Positions 15,649 through 26,205 of a stretch of DNA of 64,000 nucleotides are shown in pieces. A program made the position numbers and the translations under genes. Each line of letters opens with the position of its first letter. Positions within the stretch are counted from its first letter, which is position 1. Origin of the DNA: Microtetraspora glauca (GTDB lineage: Bacteria; Actinomycetota; Actinomycetes; Streptosporangiales; Streptosporangiaceae); assembly GCA_001570385.1 (NCBI GenBank), contig BBYL01000033.1, positions 1 through 64,000 of the forward strand. The letters run 5' to 3'. The notes below the pieces were generated by a model. It had not been told where the DNA came from, searched no databases, and was given only the letters and a program-made list of their open reading frames with translations.

Positions 15649-17016
15649 TCAGGCCCAGGCGAGCATGCGCAGCGGGTCCTCCAGCATGGCGCCCACATCG
15701 CGCAGCACGTACGACCCCTGCTCACCGTCGATCACGCGATGGTCGAAGGACAACGCCAGCGTCGTGACCTTACGTACGGCGAGCTGCCCGTCGACCACCC
15801 ACGGCATGTCCCTGATCTGGCCGATCGCCAGGATCGCGGCCTCGCCGGGGTTGAGGATCGGCGTGCCCGCGTCCACCCCGAACACGCCGATGTTGGTGAT
15901 CGTGATCGTGCCGCCGGTCAGCTCGGCGGGCGGGCACTTCCCCGCGCGCGCCCGCTCGGTCAGCTCTGTCAGAGCCCGGGCCAGCTCGGGCAGCGACATG
16001 GCGTGCGCGTCCTTGACGTTGGGCACGATCAGCCCGCGCTCGGTCGCGGCGGCGATGCCCAGGTTCACGTACCGCTTGACGATGATCGCGTCGTCGGTCC
16101 AGGTGGCGTTGGCCATCGGGTGCCGCTTCACAGCGGTGAGGAGGGCCTTCGCGACCAGCAGCAGGGGCGAGACCTTCACCCCGGCGAAGTCCGGCAACTC
16201 GCGCAGCCGGCGGACCGTCGCCATCGTCTCGGTCACGTCCACCTGGAGCCACTCGGTGACGTGGGGGGCGGTGAACGCGCTGGCGACCATGGCCTGCGCG
16301 GTCGCCTTCCGCACCCCCTTGACCGGGATGCGCTCCTCCCCGCCGGCCGGTACGGCCGCCGCCTGGTACGGCACCGCCGCCGGGGCGGCGACGGCGGCCT
16401 GGACGTCCTCACGGGTGATCGATCCCTGGGGGCCGGTGCCCGCCACGGTCGACAGGTCCACGCCGAGGTCCTTGGCCAGCTTGCGTACCGGCGGCTTGGC
16501 CAGCACCGACACCCGGCCGACCTGCGGAGGAACCGCGACGGGGGCGGGGGCGGCCACCGGCGCCGGGGTCGGAGCCGGTACGGACGCCGGTACGGACGCG
16601 GGGACAGGCGCCGGAGGCTGCTTTCGGGGGCGGCGCGTGGTCGTGCCAGGCTTCACGCCGTATCCGACCAGCACCGGCTTGCGCTCCTCCTTGGGAGCAG
16701 GCCCGCCGTGCATGCCCGGCTCCACCGCGCCCTCGGGGGGCGGGATGGGCGCCTGGTCCTCGGCCGATCCCACCTCCGCGGGAACGTCCACGGAGATGAT
16801 GGGAGTGCCGACGTCGACGGTCTCTCCCTCGGCCACCATCAGCGCGGAGACGGTGCCCTCGTAGGGAGAGGGCAGCTCCACCACGGCCTTGGCCGTCTCG
16901 ATCTCGACGATCGTCTGGTTGATCGTGACGGTGTCACCGGCCGCGACGTGCCACTTGACGACCTCGGCCTCGGTCAGTCCCTCGCCCACGTCGGGAAGCC
17001 TGAACTCACGCAGCAT
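15649..17016 (-). CDS. Dihydrolipoamide acyltransferase (E2) of 2-oxoacid dehydrogenase complex
   Basis: A 455-residue E2 core subunit. It has an N-terminal lipoyl domain (1-77) with the lipoylated Lys43 in EIETAKAVVE, then long Pro/Ala-rich linkers (around 100-160). A peripheral E3/E1-binding domain follows at about 165-200 (LAKPPVRKLAKDLGVDLST). The C-terminal catalytic domain contains the HxxxDG active site (SFDHRVIDGEQG). It transfers acyl groups from E1-bound thiamine to CoA. It is the last gene of a three-gene operon. A single lipoyl domain and the alpha2/beta2 E1 partners fit a branched-chain 2-oxoacid dehydrogenase or the Gram-positive-type pyruvate dehydrogenase; sequence alone does not separate them. 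Confidence 0.92.
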   Translation of the reverse strand: MLREFRLPDVGEGLTEAEVVKWHVAAGDTVTINQTIVEIETAKAVVELPSPYEGTVSALMVAEGETVDVGTPIISVDVPAEVGSAEDQAPIPPPEGAVEPGMHGGPAPKEERKPVLVGYGVKPGTTTRRPRKQPPAPVPASVPASVPAPTPAPVAAPAPVAVPPQVGRVSVLAKPPVRKLAKDLGVDLSTVAGTGPQGSITREDVQAAVAAPAAVPYQAAAVPAGGEERIPVKGVRKATAQAMVASAFTAPHVTEWLQVDVTETMATVRRLRELPDFAGVKVSPLLLVAKALLTAVKRHPMANATWTDDAIIVKRYVNLGIAAATERGLIVPNVKDAHAMSLPELARALTELTERARAGKCPPAELTGGTITITNIGVFGVDAGTPILNPGEAAILAIGQIRDMPWVVDGQLAVRKVTTLALSFDHRVIDGEQGSYVLRDVGAMLEDPLRMLAWA

Positions 17017-17031
17017 GAGAATCCTCCCTCT

Positions 17032-18006
17032 CTAGTAGGCGAAGACGCGGTCGATCGCGTCGAGGACACGATCGAGGTCGGGCAGGTAGTGCTCCTCCAG
17101 CCGGGAGGGCGGGTAGGGCGTGGAGAATCCGCCGACGCGCAGCACCGGCGCCTCCAGGTTGTAGAAGCAGTGCTCGCTGACGCGGGCCGCCAACTCGGCG
17201 CCGAAGCCGCTGAACACCGGGGCCTCGTGGACGACCACGCAGCGGCCGGTACGCCGGACCGACTCGGTGATCACGCCCATGTCGAGCGGGTTGAGCGAGC
17301 GCAGGTCGATGACCTCGGCGTTCCGCCCGTCCTCCTCGGCCGCGGTCGCGGCGGCGAGGCAGGTCTTCACCATCGGGCCGTAGGCGAGCAGGGTCACGTC
17401 GGCGCCCTGCCTGACCGTCCTGGCCTTGTCGAGGGGCAGACCGGGAGCGGCGAGATCCACCTCGGCCTTGTCCCAGTACCGGCGCTTGGGCTCGAAGAAG
17501 ATGATCGGGTCGTCGCAGCGGACCGCGTCCTGGATCATCGTGTACGCGTCGGCGGGGTTGGAGCAGGCCATCACGCGCAGCCCCGCGGTGTGCGTGAAGT
17601 ACGCCTCGGGCGACTCGGAGTGGTGCTCCACCGCGCCGATACCGCCGCCGCAGGGGATGCGCACGACGACGGGCAGCTTGATCGCGCCGAGCGAGCGGAG
17701 CGGCATCTTGGCGAGCTGCGTGATGATCTGGTCGGCGGCCGGGAACACGAACCCGTCGAACTGGATCTCGCACACCGGGCGGTAGCCGCGCAGCGCCAGC
17801 CCGATGGCGGTGCCGATGATGCCGGACTCGGCCAGTGGGGTGTCGATCACCCGGTCCTCGCCGAAGTCCTTCTGCAGGCCGTCGGTCACACGGAAGACGC
17901 CGCCGAGCTTGCCGACGTCCTCTCCCATCACGATGACCTTGGCGTCCGCCTCCATCGCACGGCGCAGGCCCTCGTTGATCGCCTTGCCCAGGGTCAGTGT
18001 GGTCAT
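17032..18006 (-). CDS. 2-oxoacid dehydrogenase E1 component, beta subunit
   Basis: A 324-residue transketolase-like beta subunit. It opens TLGKAINEGLRRAMEAD and contains VMGEDVGKLGGVFRVTDGL and PLAESGIIGTAIGLALRGY, typical of BkdB/PdhB proteins. With the alpha subunit it decarboxylates a 2-oxoacid on thiamine diphosphate and acylates the lipoyl arm of E2. The ATG at 18006 overlaps the stop of the alpha-subunit gene by 4 nt (ATGA), ensuring balanced translation. E2 begins 15 nt downstream. In Streptomyces the same gene set supplies branched acyl-CoA primers for fatty acids; that role here is inferred. Confidence 0.92.
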   Translation of the reverse strand: MTTLTLGKAINEGLRRAMEADAKVIVMGEDVGKLGGVFRVTDGLQKDFGEDRVIDTPLAESGIIGTAIGLALRGYRPVCEIQFDGFVFPAADQIITQLAKMPLRSLGAIKLPVVVRIPCGGGIGAVEHHSESPEAYFTHTAGLRVMACSNPADAYTMIQDAVRCDDPIIFFEPKRRYWDKAEVDLAAPGLPLDKARTVRQGADVTLLAYGPMVKTCLAAATAAEEDGRNAEVIDLRSLNPLDMGVITESVRRTGRCVVVHEAPVFSGFGAELAARVSEHCFYNLEAPVLRVGGFSTPYPPSRLEEHYLPDLDRVLDAIDRVFAY

Positions 18007-19106
18007 CGCTCGGCTCCCGTCTCGAAGCCCGCGAGGTAGGCGAGGTACTGCTCGCGCTCCTCGTCCACGAGCGCGTGCGGCGCACCGTACACGTGATCGA
18101 ACAACGCCTCCGGGCCGGGATCGGGCAGTTCGAGGCAGCGTCTGCGCACGTCCTTGCCGAGGGCGTCGGCCTCGGCGTCGACCTTGTCGAAGAACTCCTG
18201 GTCGGCGAGCTGGTTCTTGAAGAGATACGCCTTGACCCGCTCGATCGGGTCCTTCAGCTTCCACGCCTCCAGCTCGCCCGCGACGCGGTAGCGGGTGGGG
18301 TCGTCGGAGGTGGTGTGCGCGCCCATGCGGTAGGTGAACGCCTCGATCAAGGTGGGCCCCTGGCCGCTGCGCGCGTCCGCCAGCGCCTTGCGGGTCACCG
18401 CCAGGCAGGCGAACACGTCGTTGCCATCCACCCGGATGCCGGGGAAACCGAACCCGGAGGCGCGCTTGTACAGCGGGATGCGCGTCTGCTTCTCCAGCGG
18501 CTCGGAGATCGCCCACTGGTTGTTCTGGCAGAAGAACACCACCGGCGCGTTGAACACCGACGCCCAGATGAACGACTCGTTCACGTCGCCCTGGGAGGTG
18601 GCGCCGTCACCGAAGTAGACGATCGCGGCGGCCTCCGCCCCGTCCCGCTGGATGCCCATGGCATAGCCGACCGCGTGCAGCGTCTGGGAGCCGATGACGA
18701 TCGTGTACAGGTGGAAGTTGTGCTCGTACGGGTCCCATCCACCGTGGTTGACCCCGCGGAACATGCCGAGCAGCTTCACCGGGTCGACGTCGCGGCACCA
18801 GGCCACGCCGTGCTCGCGGTAGGTGGGGAACGCCATGTCGGCGTCGGTAAGCGCGCGGCCGGAGCCGACCTGCGCGGCCTCCTGCCCGAGCAGGGAGGCC
18901 CATAGTCCGAGCTCGCCCTGCCTCTGGAGGGCGACCGCCTCCAGGTCGACGCGCCGCACCAGGACGAGGTCCCGGTAGAGCGAGCGCACCTCCTCGGCGG
19001 TCAGGTCGATGTCGTAGTCGGGGTGCTCGACCCGCTCGCCCTCGGGGGTGAGCAGTTGGATGAGCTCCGGGGGTGCGTCGGCACCGCGAGGGGCTTCGGC
19101 TGTCAC
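18003..19106 (-). CDS. 2-oxoacid dehydrogenase E1 component, alpha subunit
   Basis: A 367-residue thiamine-diphosphate-binding alpha subunit. The GDG...N motif (YFGDGATSQGDVNE, near residue 164) and the phosphorylation-loop region YRMGAHTTSDDPTRYR are present. The N-terminus LIQLLTPEGERVEHPDYDID is typical of the family annotated as pyruvate or branched-chain 2-oxoacid dehydrogenase E1 alpha (PdhA/BkdA). The GTG at 19106 is preferred because AGGAG lies six nt upstream; an ATG at 19133 has no ribosome-binding site. It is the first gene of the E1alpha-E1beta-E2 operon. No bkdR-type regulator is adjacent, and the upstream 200 bp show no clear promoter. Confidence 0.92.
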   Translation of the reverse strand: MTAEAPRGADAPPELIQLLTPEGERVEHPDYDIDLTAEEVRSLYRDLVLVRRVDLEAVALQRQGELGLWASLLGQEAAQVGSGRALTDADMAFPTYREHGVAWCRDVDPVKLLGMFRGVNHGGWDPYEHNFHLYTIVIGSQTLHAVGYAMGIQRDGAEAAAIVYFGDGATSQGDVNESFIWASVFNAPVVFFCQNNQWAISEPLEKQTRIPLYKRASGFGFPGIRVDGNDVFACLAVTRKALADARSGQGPTLIEAFTYRMGAHTTSDDPTRYRVAGELEAWKLKDPIERVKAYLFKNQLADQEFFDKVDAEADALGKDVRRRCLELPDPGPEALFDHVYGAPHALVDEEREQYLAYLAGFETGAER

Positions 19107-19339
19107 GTGCCACTCCTGTGCGTCTAGGGCCATACGCGTGTGGGGTCACCACCCGTCCACGGCCGGGTCCTCACGCGGTCGGCGTCCATGGTGTGGATAC
19201 CGCTCGCGTATGCGGACATCGTGGCAGAGGCCACTCCCCGCCGCGCAAGCCCCTTCTCGACGCCCACCCTTCCACGTTCCCCGAACCCCTGGGGCGAACC
19301 ATGGTCATCAGGTGGGCGCGAGAGGACTCCCGGCAGGTC

Positions 19340-19868
19340 TCAGCCGGCGCGGTACACCACCCGGCCGTCGATCATAGTCAGCCACGCGTCCACACCTGCC
19401 AGGTCGTCCGCACCGAGTGAGTCGACGACCCGGCCGGGGACGACCACGTCAGCCAGCCTTCCAGGCGTGAGGGAGCCGATCCGCCGTCCAGGTCGTCCAG
19501 CATGTGCGAGGGGGGCATGCAGATCGTGCGGACCGGCAGGGTGCCCGCCGCGCGGTAGGTCTTCAGCTCGCGCCGGGAGACCTGGGGATCGCGCACGGTG
19601 GTCACCCCTGCGGACGGTAGGTCTCCCCCGCCGAGGTGAGCCACGAGAGGAGCCGCTCGGTCGGCAGGTCCGTGTGGAAGTTGGGGCCGTGGCAGCCGAT
19701 GTCCACCGCGAGCGGCAGCAGCAGTTCCATGGCGGAGTCGAGGACCACGCCGGTGAGCTGCCCGCCCTCGTCGCGGAGGAAGGTGCCGCCCGCCGGGGCG
19801 CCGGGGGTGAGACCACGCGCCTGCGGATACGCTTGACCGCGACACCGGACACCAGGCCAGGAGGACAT
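19340..19868 (-). pseudogene. Decayed amidohydrolase (YtcJ-like) fragment
   Basis: Three minus-strand fragments in three frames are collinear with an amidohydrolase. They are GGTFLRDEGGQLTGVVLDSA...AGETYRPQG (ending 19602), VTTVRDPQVSRRELKTYRAAG plus PVRTICMPPSHMLDDLD (about 19500-19605), and the C-terminal strand-rich tail SLTPGRLADVVVPGRVVDS to DAWLTMIDGRVVYRAG (stop 19340). At least two frameshifts separate them. The N-terminal metal-binding HxH region and most of the barrel are missing, so the gene is dead. It lies between the divergent dehydrogenase operon and purS. The remaining gap to 19134 shows nothing recognisable. Confidence 0.8.
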
Positions 19869-19870
19869 CA

Positions 19871-20116
19871 GTGGCGCGCGTCATCGTCGACGTCATGCTC
19901 AAGCCGGAGATTCTCGACCCGCAGGGCCAGGCCATCGCCGGCGCACTGCCCCGGCTGGGCTTCTCCGGGGTCCGGGACGTACGTCAGGGCAAGCGGTTCG
20001 AGGTGGAGATCGAGGGCGAGGCCGACGAGGCCGCCCTCTCCGAGGTCCGAAAGATGGCCGAAACCCTTTTGGCCAACACCGTGATCGAGGATTTCACCGT
20101 TCGCGTGGAGCGGTAA
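19871..20116 (+). CDS. purS: Phosphoribosylformylglycinamidine synthase subunit PurS
   Basis: An 81-residue PurS, the usual size. It begins ARVIVDVMLKPEILDPQGQ and includes GFSGVRDVRQGKRFEVEIEG and LANTVIEDF, all diagnostic. PurS dimers bridge PurQ and PurL in the FGAM synthase complex and help channel ammonia during the fourth step of purine synthesis. The start is GTG at 19871 with AGGAGGACATCA upstream. It is separated from purQ and purL by an unrelated ATPase gene; in many actinomycetes purS, purQ and purL are adjacent or nearly so. Confidence 0.95.
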   Translation: MARVIVDVMLKPEILDPQGQAIAGALPRLGFSGVRDVRQGKRFEVEIEGEADEAALSEVRKMAETLLANTVIEDFTVRVER

Positions 20117-20238
20117 AACAGCACATTTCACACATCAAAAGACCGACAAAGCACCTAAGACGTAACATTGGCGCGACCACTGAATAACAGGCGCGTCATT
20201 TTGCGGTTAGCCCGGATTCCTCGGGGAAGCCTTTCACG

Positions 20239-20715
20239 GTGACCTTCAACACCGGGAGGGGTCCGGTGGACATCGAGTTCTCGCTGGCTTTACCCAGGGA
20301 TGCGATCGGCATACCCCTGGTCCGCCGCGTGCTCGGCGAGGCGCTGCGGTCGCTGGGCGTGACCGAGAGCTGTGTGTCCGATGTCCTCCTGGCGACCTCG
20401 GAGGCGTGCGCAAACGCCGTACGGCACGGCGGGCCCGCGGAGCGTTACCGCGTGACGGTCGCCATCGGCGAGGGCCGTTGCGAGGTGCGGATCATCGACT
20501 GCGGCCACGGGCTCAACACCATTCCCCGGCAGTACCCTCCCGGAGACGCGGAGCACGGCCGGGGCATCCTCATCATGCAGTCGGTCGTGGACGAGATCTC
20601 CTTCGACATCACGCCGGGCCGCGGCACCACCGTCAGGCTCAGCAAGGAGCTCTCCTGGGACGAGGACGCCGTCGCGCGCTTCCTGACCCTGGACCGCCAG
20701 CTCGCCGCCGTCTGA
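20239..20715 (+). CDS. ATP-binding protein, anti-sigma regulatory factor (RsbW/SpoIIAB-like HATPase)
   Basis: A 158-residue GHKL-ATPase (HATPase_c_2) of the anti-sigma factor/serine kinase type. The N box is TSEACANAVRHGG, the G1 box IIDCGHGL and the G2 box EHGRGILIMQSV. Hence it should bind ATP and could phosphorylate an anti-anti-sigma factor or sequester a sigma factor. No cognate STAS protein or sigma factor is in the window, so it is one of the many orphan actinomycete RsbW-like proteins. It lies between purS and purQ, with 122 bp and 214 bp gaps that could hold its own promoter and that of purQ. The start is GTG at 20239. Confidence 0.87.
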   Translation: MTFNTGRGPVDIEFSLALPRDAIGIPLVRRVLGEALRSLGVTESCVSDVLLATSEACANAVRHGGPAERYRVTVAIGEGRCEVRIIDCGHGLNTIPRQYPPGDAEHGRGILIMQSVVDEISFDITPGRGTTVRLSKELSWDEDAVARFLTLDRQLAAV

Positions 20716-20929
20716 CCCTGGACCGCTGACCCTGGACCGCCGGTTCGCCGCCGTCCGATCGGGCCGTCCGCCCCCGGCAGGGGCCACTCGCGCGGAGATC
20801 GCCCGCCTCAGCTAGGGCGGTTTTGGCTTCACCCGATAACCTGAGGCGTACCGCCACAGACCGCCGCCCGTGAAGAGGCGGTGGCGTGCGCGCGCCCATG
20901 CCTTGGAGGGGAACCGTGGGGGACCTGTC

Positions 20930-21613
20930 ATGAACGCTGCCCGAGTGGGCGTCGTCACCTTTCCCGGAACACTCGACGACCAGGACGCGGCCCGTGCCGT
21001 ACGGCTCGCGGGAGCCGAGGCGGTGCCGCTCTGGCACGCCGACCACGACCTCAAGGGGGTGGACGCGGTCTTCCTTCCCGGCGGGTTCTCCTATGGCGAC
21101 TACCTCCGCTGCGGGGCGATCTCCCGCTTCGCCCCGCTGATGGACGAGCTGATCCCGGCCGCCCGCGCGGGCCTGCCGGTCCTCGGCACCTGCAACGGCT
21201 TCCAGATCCTCTGCGAGGCGCACCTGCTGCCCGGCGCGCTCACCCGCAACGAGGGCCTGCACTACATCTGCCGTGACCAGGGCATCCGCGTGGAGAACAC
21301 CTCCACCGCCTGGACGTCCGACTTCGAGGCCGGCCAGGAGATCGTGCTGCCGGTCAAGCACGGCGAGGGACGTTACGTCGCCGACGCGGACACCGTCTCG
21401 GCCCTGGAGAGCTCCGGGCGGGTCGTGTTCCGGTACGTCGGCGGCAATCCCAACGGTTCCCTCAACGACATCGCGGGGATCGCCAACGAGGCGGGGAACG
21501 TCGTGGGCCTCATGCCCCACCCCGAGCACGCGGTCGAGGACCTGACCGGCGCGCCGAGCGTGGACGGCCGGGGCTTCTTCACCTCCATCCTCAAGAAGCT
21601 GGTGAACGCGTGA
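20930..21613 (+). CDS. purQ: Phosphoribosylformylglycinamidine synthase subunit PurQ (glutaminase)
   Basis: A 227-residue class I glutamine amidotransferase supplying ammonia to PurL. The oxyanion/nucleophile region is PVLGTCNGFQ with Cys88, and the His/Glu of the triad are in LMPHPEHAVED near residue 200. The FPGTLDDQDAARA segment and FSYGDYLRCGA are PurQ-specific. The ATG at 20930 has a G-rich stretch (GGGGGACC) upstream. The 214 bp before it carry no gene; they may hold a promoter. purL follows 49 bp downstream. Confidence 0.95.
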   Translation: MNAARVGVVTFPGTLDDQDAARAVRLAGAEAVPLWHADHDLKGVDAVFLPGGFSYGDYLRCGAISRFAPLMDELIPAARAGLPVLGTCNGFQILCEAHLLPGALTRNEGLHYICRDQGIRVENTSTAWTSDFEAGQEIVLPVKHGEGRYVADADTVSALESSGRVVFRYVGGNPNGSLNDIAGIANEAGNVVGLMPHPEHAVEDLTGAPSVDGRGFFTSILKKLVNA

Positions 21614-21662
21614 CTTCACTCCCCACAGCTGAAGCCCGGGGTCTCCACGCTGGAGGTATTCG

Positions 21663-23915
<2,253 letters not shown>

Positions 23916-23931
23916 TCTCGGCCACAACGGC

Positions 23932-23972
23932 GAAGGCCCTTCCGGACACGAGATCCGGAAGGGCCTTCTTCT
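23932..23972. terminator. Bidirectional intrinsic terminator (purL / M6 protease)
   Basis: GAAGGCCCTTCCGG pairs with CCGGAAGGGCCTTC around a 9-nt loop, then TTCT follows on the plus strand. It sits between convergent purL and the protease gene and should stop both. A near-copy of this hairpin occurs at 27447-27484. Confidence 0.85.
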
Positions 23973-23991
23973 CAGAGGGTCGTGATTTCCG

Positions 23992-26100
23992 CTACTGGCC
24001 GTTGGCGTGGCAGATGGCGGTCATCGTCTTGGTGGGGTCGCTCTCGGAGGTGGCGGTGAGCTTGACGGTGGCGTGCTTGCTGCCCCCGTCGGCCCGCTGG
24101 GCGAACACGGTGACGGTCTTGTGCTCTCCGGAGTCGATGGTCGCGAGCGCGTTGGGCGTGATGGTGGTCCAGCCCGCCCCCTCGACCTCGGCCTTGAGCC
24201 GGTAGACGTCGCTGTTCAGGTACGCGCTGACGTCCTCGGGGTGCTGCCCCTGGGCGGGCGCCGCCTTACCGGTGTTGAACAGCGGGAACCGGCACATCGA
24301 CGTGCCCTTCTCGGCGGCGGGGACGCCGGCGCCCGGAAGAAGCTTGACGCCGCGCTGCTGCGGGCCCGCGCCGTCCAGCGAGCGGATGGCGACCGTGTAG
24401 GACAGGATCCCCTTGGCGTCGCGGCGCACGTCGATGACGTAGAAGTGCAGCCGGTTGGCCTGGTCCACATACTCGTACTGGCTGCCCGAGTCGGTGCCCG
24501 CGTGGAAGAGCGCGTCGGAGAGCTGGCGGTAGTCGCCGATGGTGATCGGGACCTTGGTGCCGTCCGGCAGCACGTAGTCCGTCATCCCGATGTCCTGCGG
24601 GTTGGCGTCGATCACCCACTCGAACGGGGCGCTGTCCTGGTTCTTCGTCTTGGTCAGGAGCACGCCGGAGTCGGGGGTGAAGGAGTCGGTCCCCATGCGG
24701 TCGACGACTTCGACCGTGTAGTTGTTGTAGTTGCCGCCGTCGCAGAGCGGGTCGGTCCGCGTGTCGCACGAGCCGGTGGACTTGTCGCCGGTGTCGAAGG
24801 AGATGTTGACGCCCATCAGGCCGTTCTTGCCCGGTTCGGCGGCACGGGCCGTCACCGTGGCGACGACGAGACCGGAGTCGTCGAGCGCGTCACGAGACAG
24901 GCGCAGCACGTTCCGCTCGTCCACCATCTGCAGCTTGATCTTGTTGCGCAGCATGTGCTGGGCGCCCATCGACGCGCCTGCCGTGGGCGGGATCAGCCAG
25001 CGGCTGTGCGGGCCACCGGGCCCGTTGAAGCTACCGCGGCTGAGCATCTCCCAGATGCCGGTGTACGCCCGGCGCATCGGGGTGCCATAGGGGTTGTTGT
25101 AGTTGTCGGCGATGCCCATGATGTGGCTCAGCTCGTGGGCGTAGACCCCCATGCCGGAGCTCTCGGTCTGGACCGAGTCGATGCCGAAGCGGGCGTTGGG
25201 CCAGAACGTGGAGCCCGAGGCCCAGGAGGTCCAGTCCACGTAGCGGGTCTTCGACCAGTTGGGCAGGTTCGGATCCGGCGGGCCGAACTCGTCGGTGACG
25301 TCCTCCTTGGTGGGGAACTTCATCATGCCGAACTCCTGCCAGGTGGACGACTCGTCCTGCCCGGCGCTGACGTAGAAGACGAAGTCGAAGCCGTCGGCCA
25401 CCTCCTGGCCGACGTCGGCGAGCCAGGCGGCGTTGCCGTCCGTGCGCAGGTTCTTGGTGCAGGTGTCCCCCGCCGGGCAGGCGTCGCGCTGGTACTCCAT
25501 GGCGTACTCGTGCGACTTGCCCGGCATGGTGTACGGCCCGAATCCGGTCAGCTCTACGCCGTAACGGCCGCCGGAGTCCTCCATCCAGTATTCGTGGATG
25601 GTGTGTCCCTTGTTGAGCTGGTTGGGGGTGTTCAGGAAGTCCTGGTAGAACCTGGCGACCTGGTCACGGGGGATGTTGTTGGCCTCGGCACTGGGGTTGC
25701 CGAAGACCGTCGAGCCCTGGGGCCGGGTGACGACGAACGACTGGTTGGGGTAGTCGAGCAGCACCAGCGCGCCCTTGAAGGTGCGCGCGGACCCCTTGAC
25801 GGCCGGGTCGGCCCAGTTCGTGCCGGGAATCTTCGTGTAATCCGCCCACGTCATGTGGTCGGGGTTCTTCCAGTTCTGCGGATCGATGGGCGCGACGACC
25901 CGCGAGGGACGGCCGCGTAGCGCCTGCGACTCGTCGGGCTGGTCCCGCTGCCAGGGCTGGGTCTGGGGCCAGTGGTCACGCCGCCACGGATGCTCGGGAT
26001 CTTGGGAGGGATCTGCGGACGCGGGCGTCGCCGCCAGGGCCGCCGGGGCCAGCACGATGGCCGCCAGCAGGCACTGGAGCAGCTTCTTGGGGGCTTTCAC
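23992..26100 (-). CDS. Secreted immune inhibitor A-like M6 family metalloprotease
   Basis: A 702-residue secreted protease. The Sec signal is KKLLQCLLAAIVLAPAALA with likely cleavage after TPASA (residue 29). The catalytic zinc site is His322-Glu-Leu-Ser-His326 with Asp332 six residues on (HELSHIMGIAD), and a downstream Met-containing GIWEML turn follows. The M6 family includes InhA and thuringiolysin. The C-terminus (from about 600) looks like an immunoglobulin-like NEW3-type domain (TVTVFAQRADGGSKHATVKL). The start is GTG at 26100 with no Shine-Dalgarno; TATATA at 26118-26113 suggests a very short leader. It is divergent from the PucR-type regulator, which may control it (inference). Confidence 0.88.
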   Translation of the reverse strand: MKAPKKLLQCLLAAIVLAPAALAATPASADPSQDPEHPWRRDHWPQTQPWQRDQPDESQALRGRPSRVVAPIDPQNWKNPDHMTWADYTKIPGTNWADPAVKGSARTFKGALVLLDYPNQSFVVTRPQGSTVFGNPSAEANNIPRDQVARFYQDFLNTPNQLNKGHTIHEYWMEDSGGRYGVELTGFGPYTMPGKSHEYAMEYQRDACPAGDTCTKNLRTDGNAAWLADVGQEVADGFDFVFYVSAGQDESSTWQEFGMMKFPTKEDVTDEFGPPDPNLPNWSKTRYVDWTSWASGSTFWPNARFGIDSVQTESSGMGVYAHELSHIMGIADNYNNPYGTPMRRAYTGIWEMLSRGSFNGPGGPHSRWLIPPTAGASMGAQHMLRNKIKLQMVDERNVLRLSRDALDDSGLVVATVTARAAEPGKNGLMGVNISFDTGDKSTGSCDTRTDPLCDGGNYNNYTVEVVDRMGTDSFTPDSGVLLTKTKNQDSAPFEWVIDANPQDIGMTDYVLPDGTKVPITIGDYRQLSDALFHAGTDSGSQYEYVDQANRLHFYVIDVRRDAKGILSYTVAIRSLDGAGPQQRGVKLLPGAGVPAAEKGTSMCRFPLFNTGKAAPAQGQHPEDVSAYLNSDVYRLKAEVEGAGWTTITPNALATIDSGEHKTVTVFAQRADGGSKHATVKLTATSESDPTKTMTAICHANGQ

Positions 26101-26205
26101 GATTCAAGACGCTATATACCGCCTTGACGCAGATCATCGGTCACATGTAGGGAAGACCGACGGACATTCCTCCTACAGATGTTGAAATGTCCAGATGGAG
26201 GCCAG

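Noticed and set aside
19134..19339. Possible gene or tRNA upstream of the E1 alpha gene
   Set aside because: No frame shows domain character and no cloverleaf pattern was found; it is probably promoter DNA and decayed sequence.
26179..26205. ATG at 26179 as start of the PucR-type regulator
   Set aside because: It has no ribosome-binding site and adds nine atypical residues; the GTG at 26206 is preceded by GGAGG and matches the usual family N-terminus.
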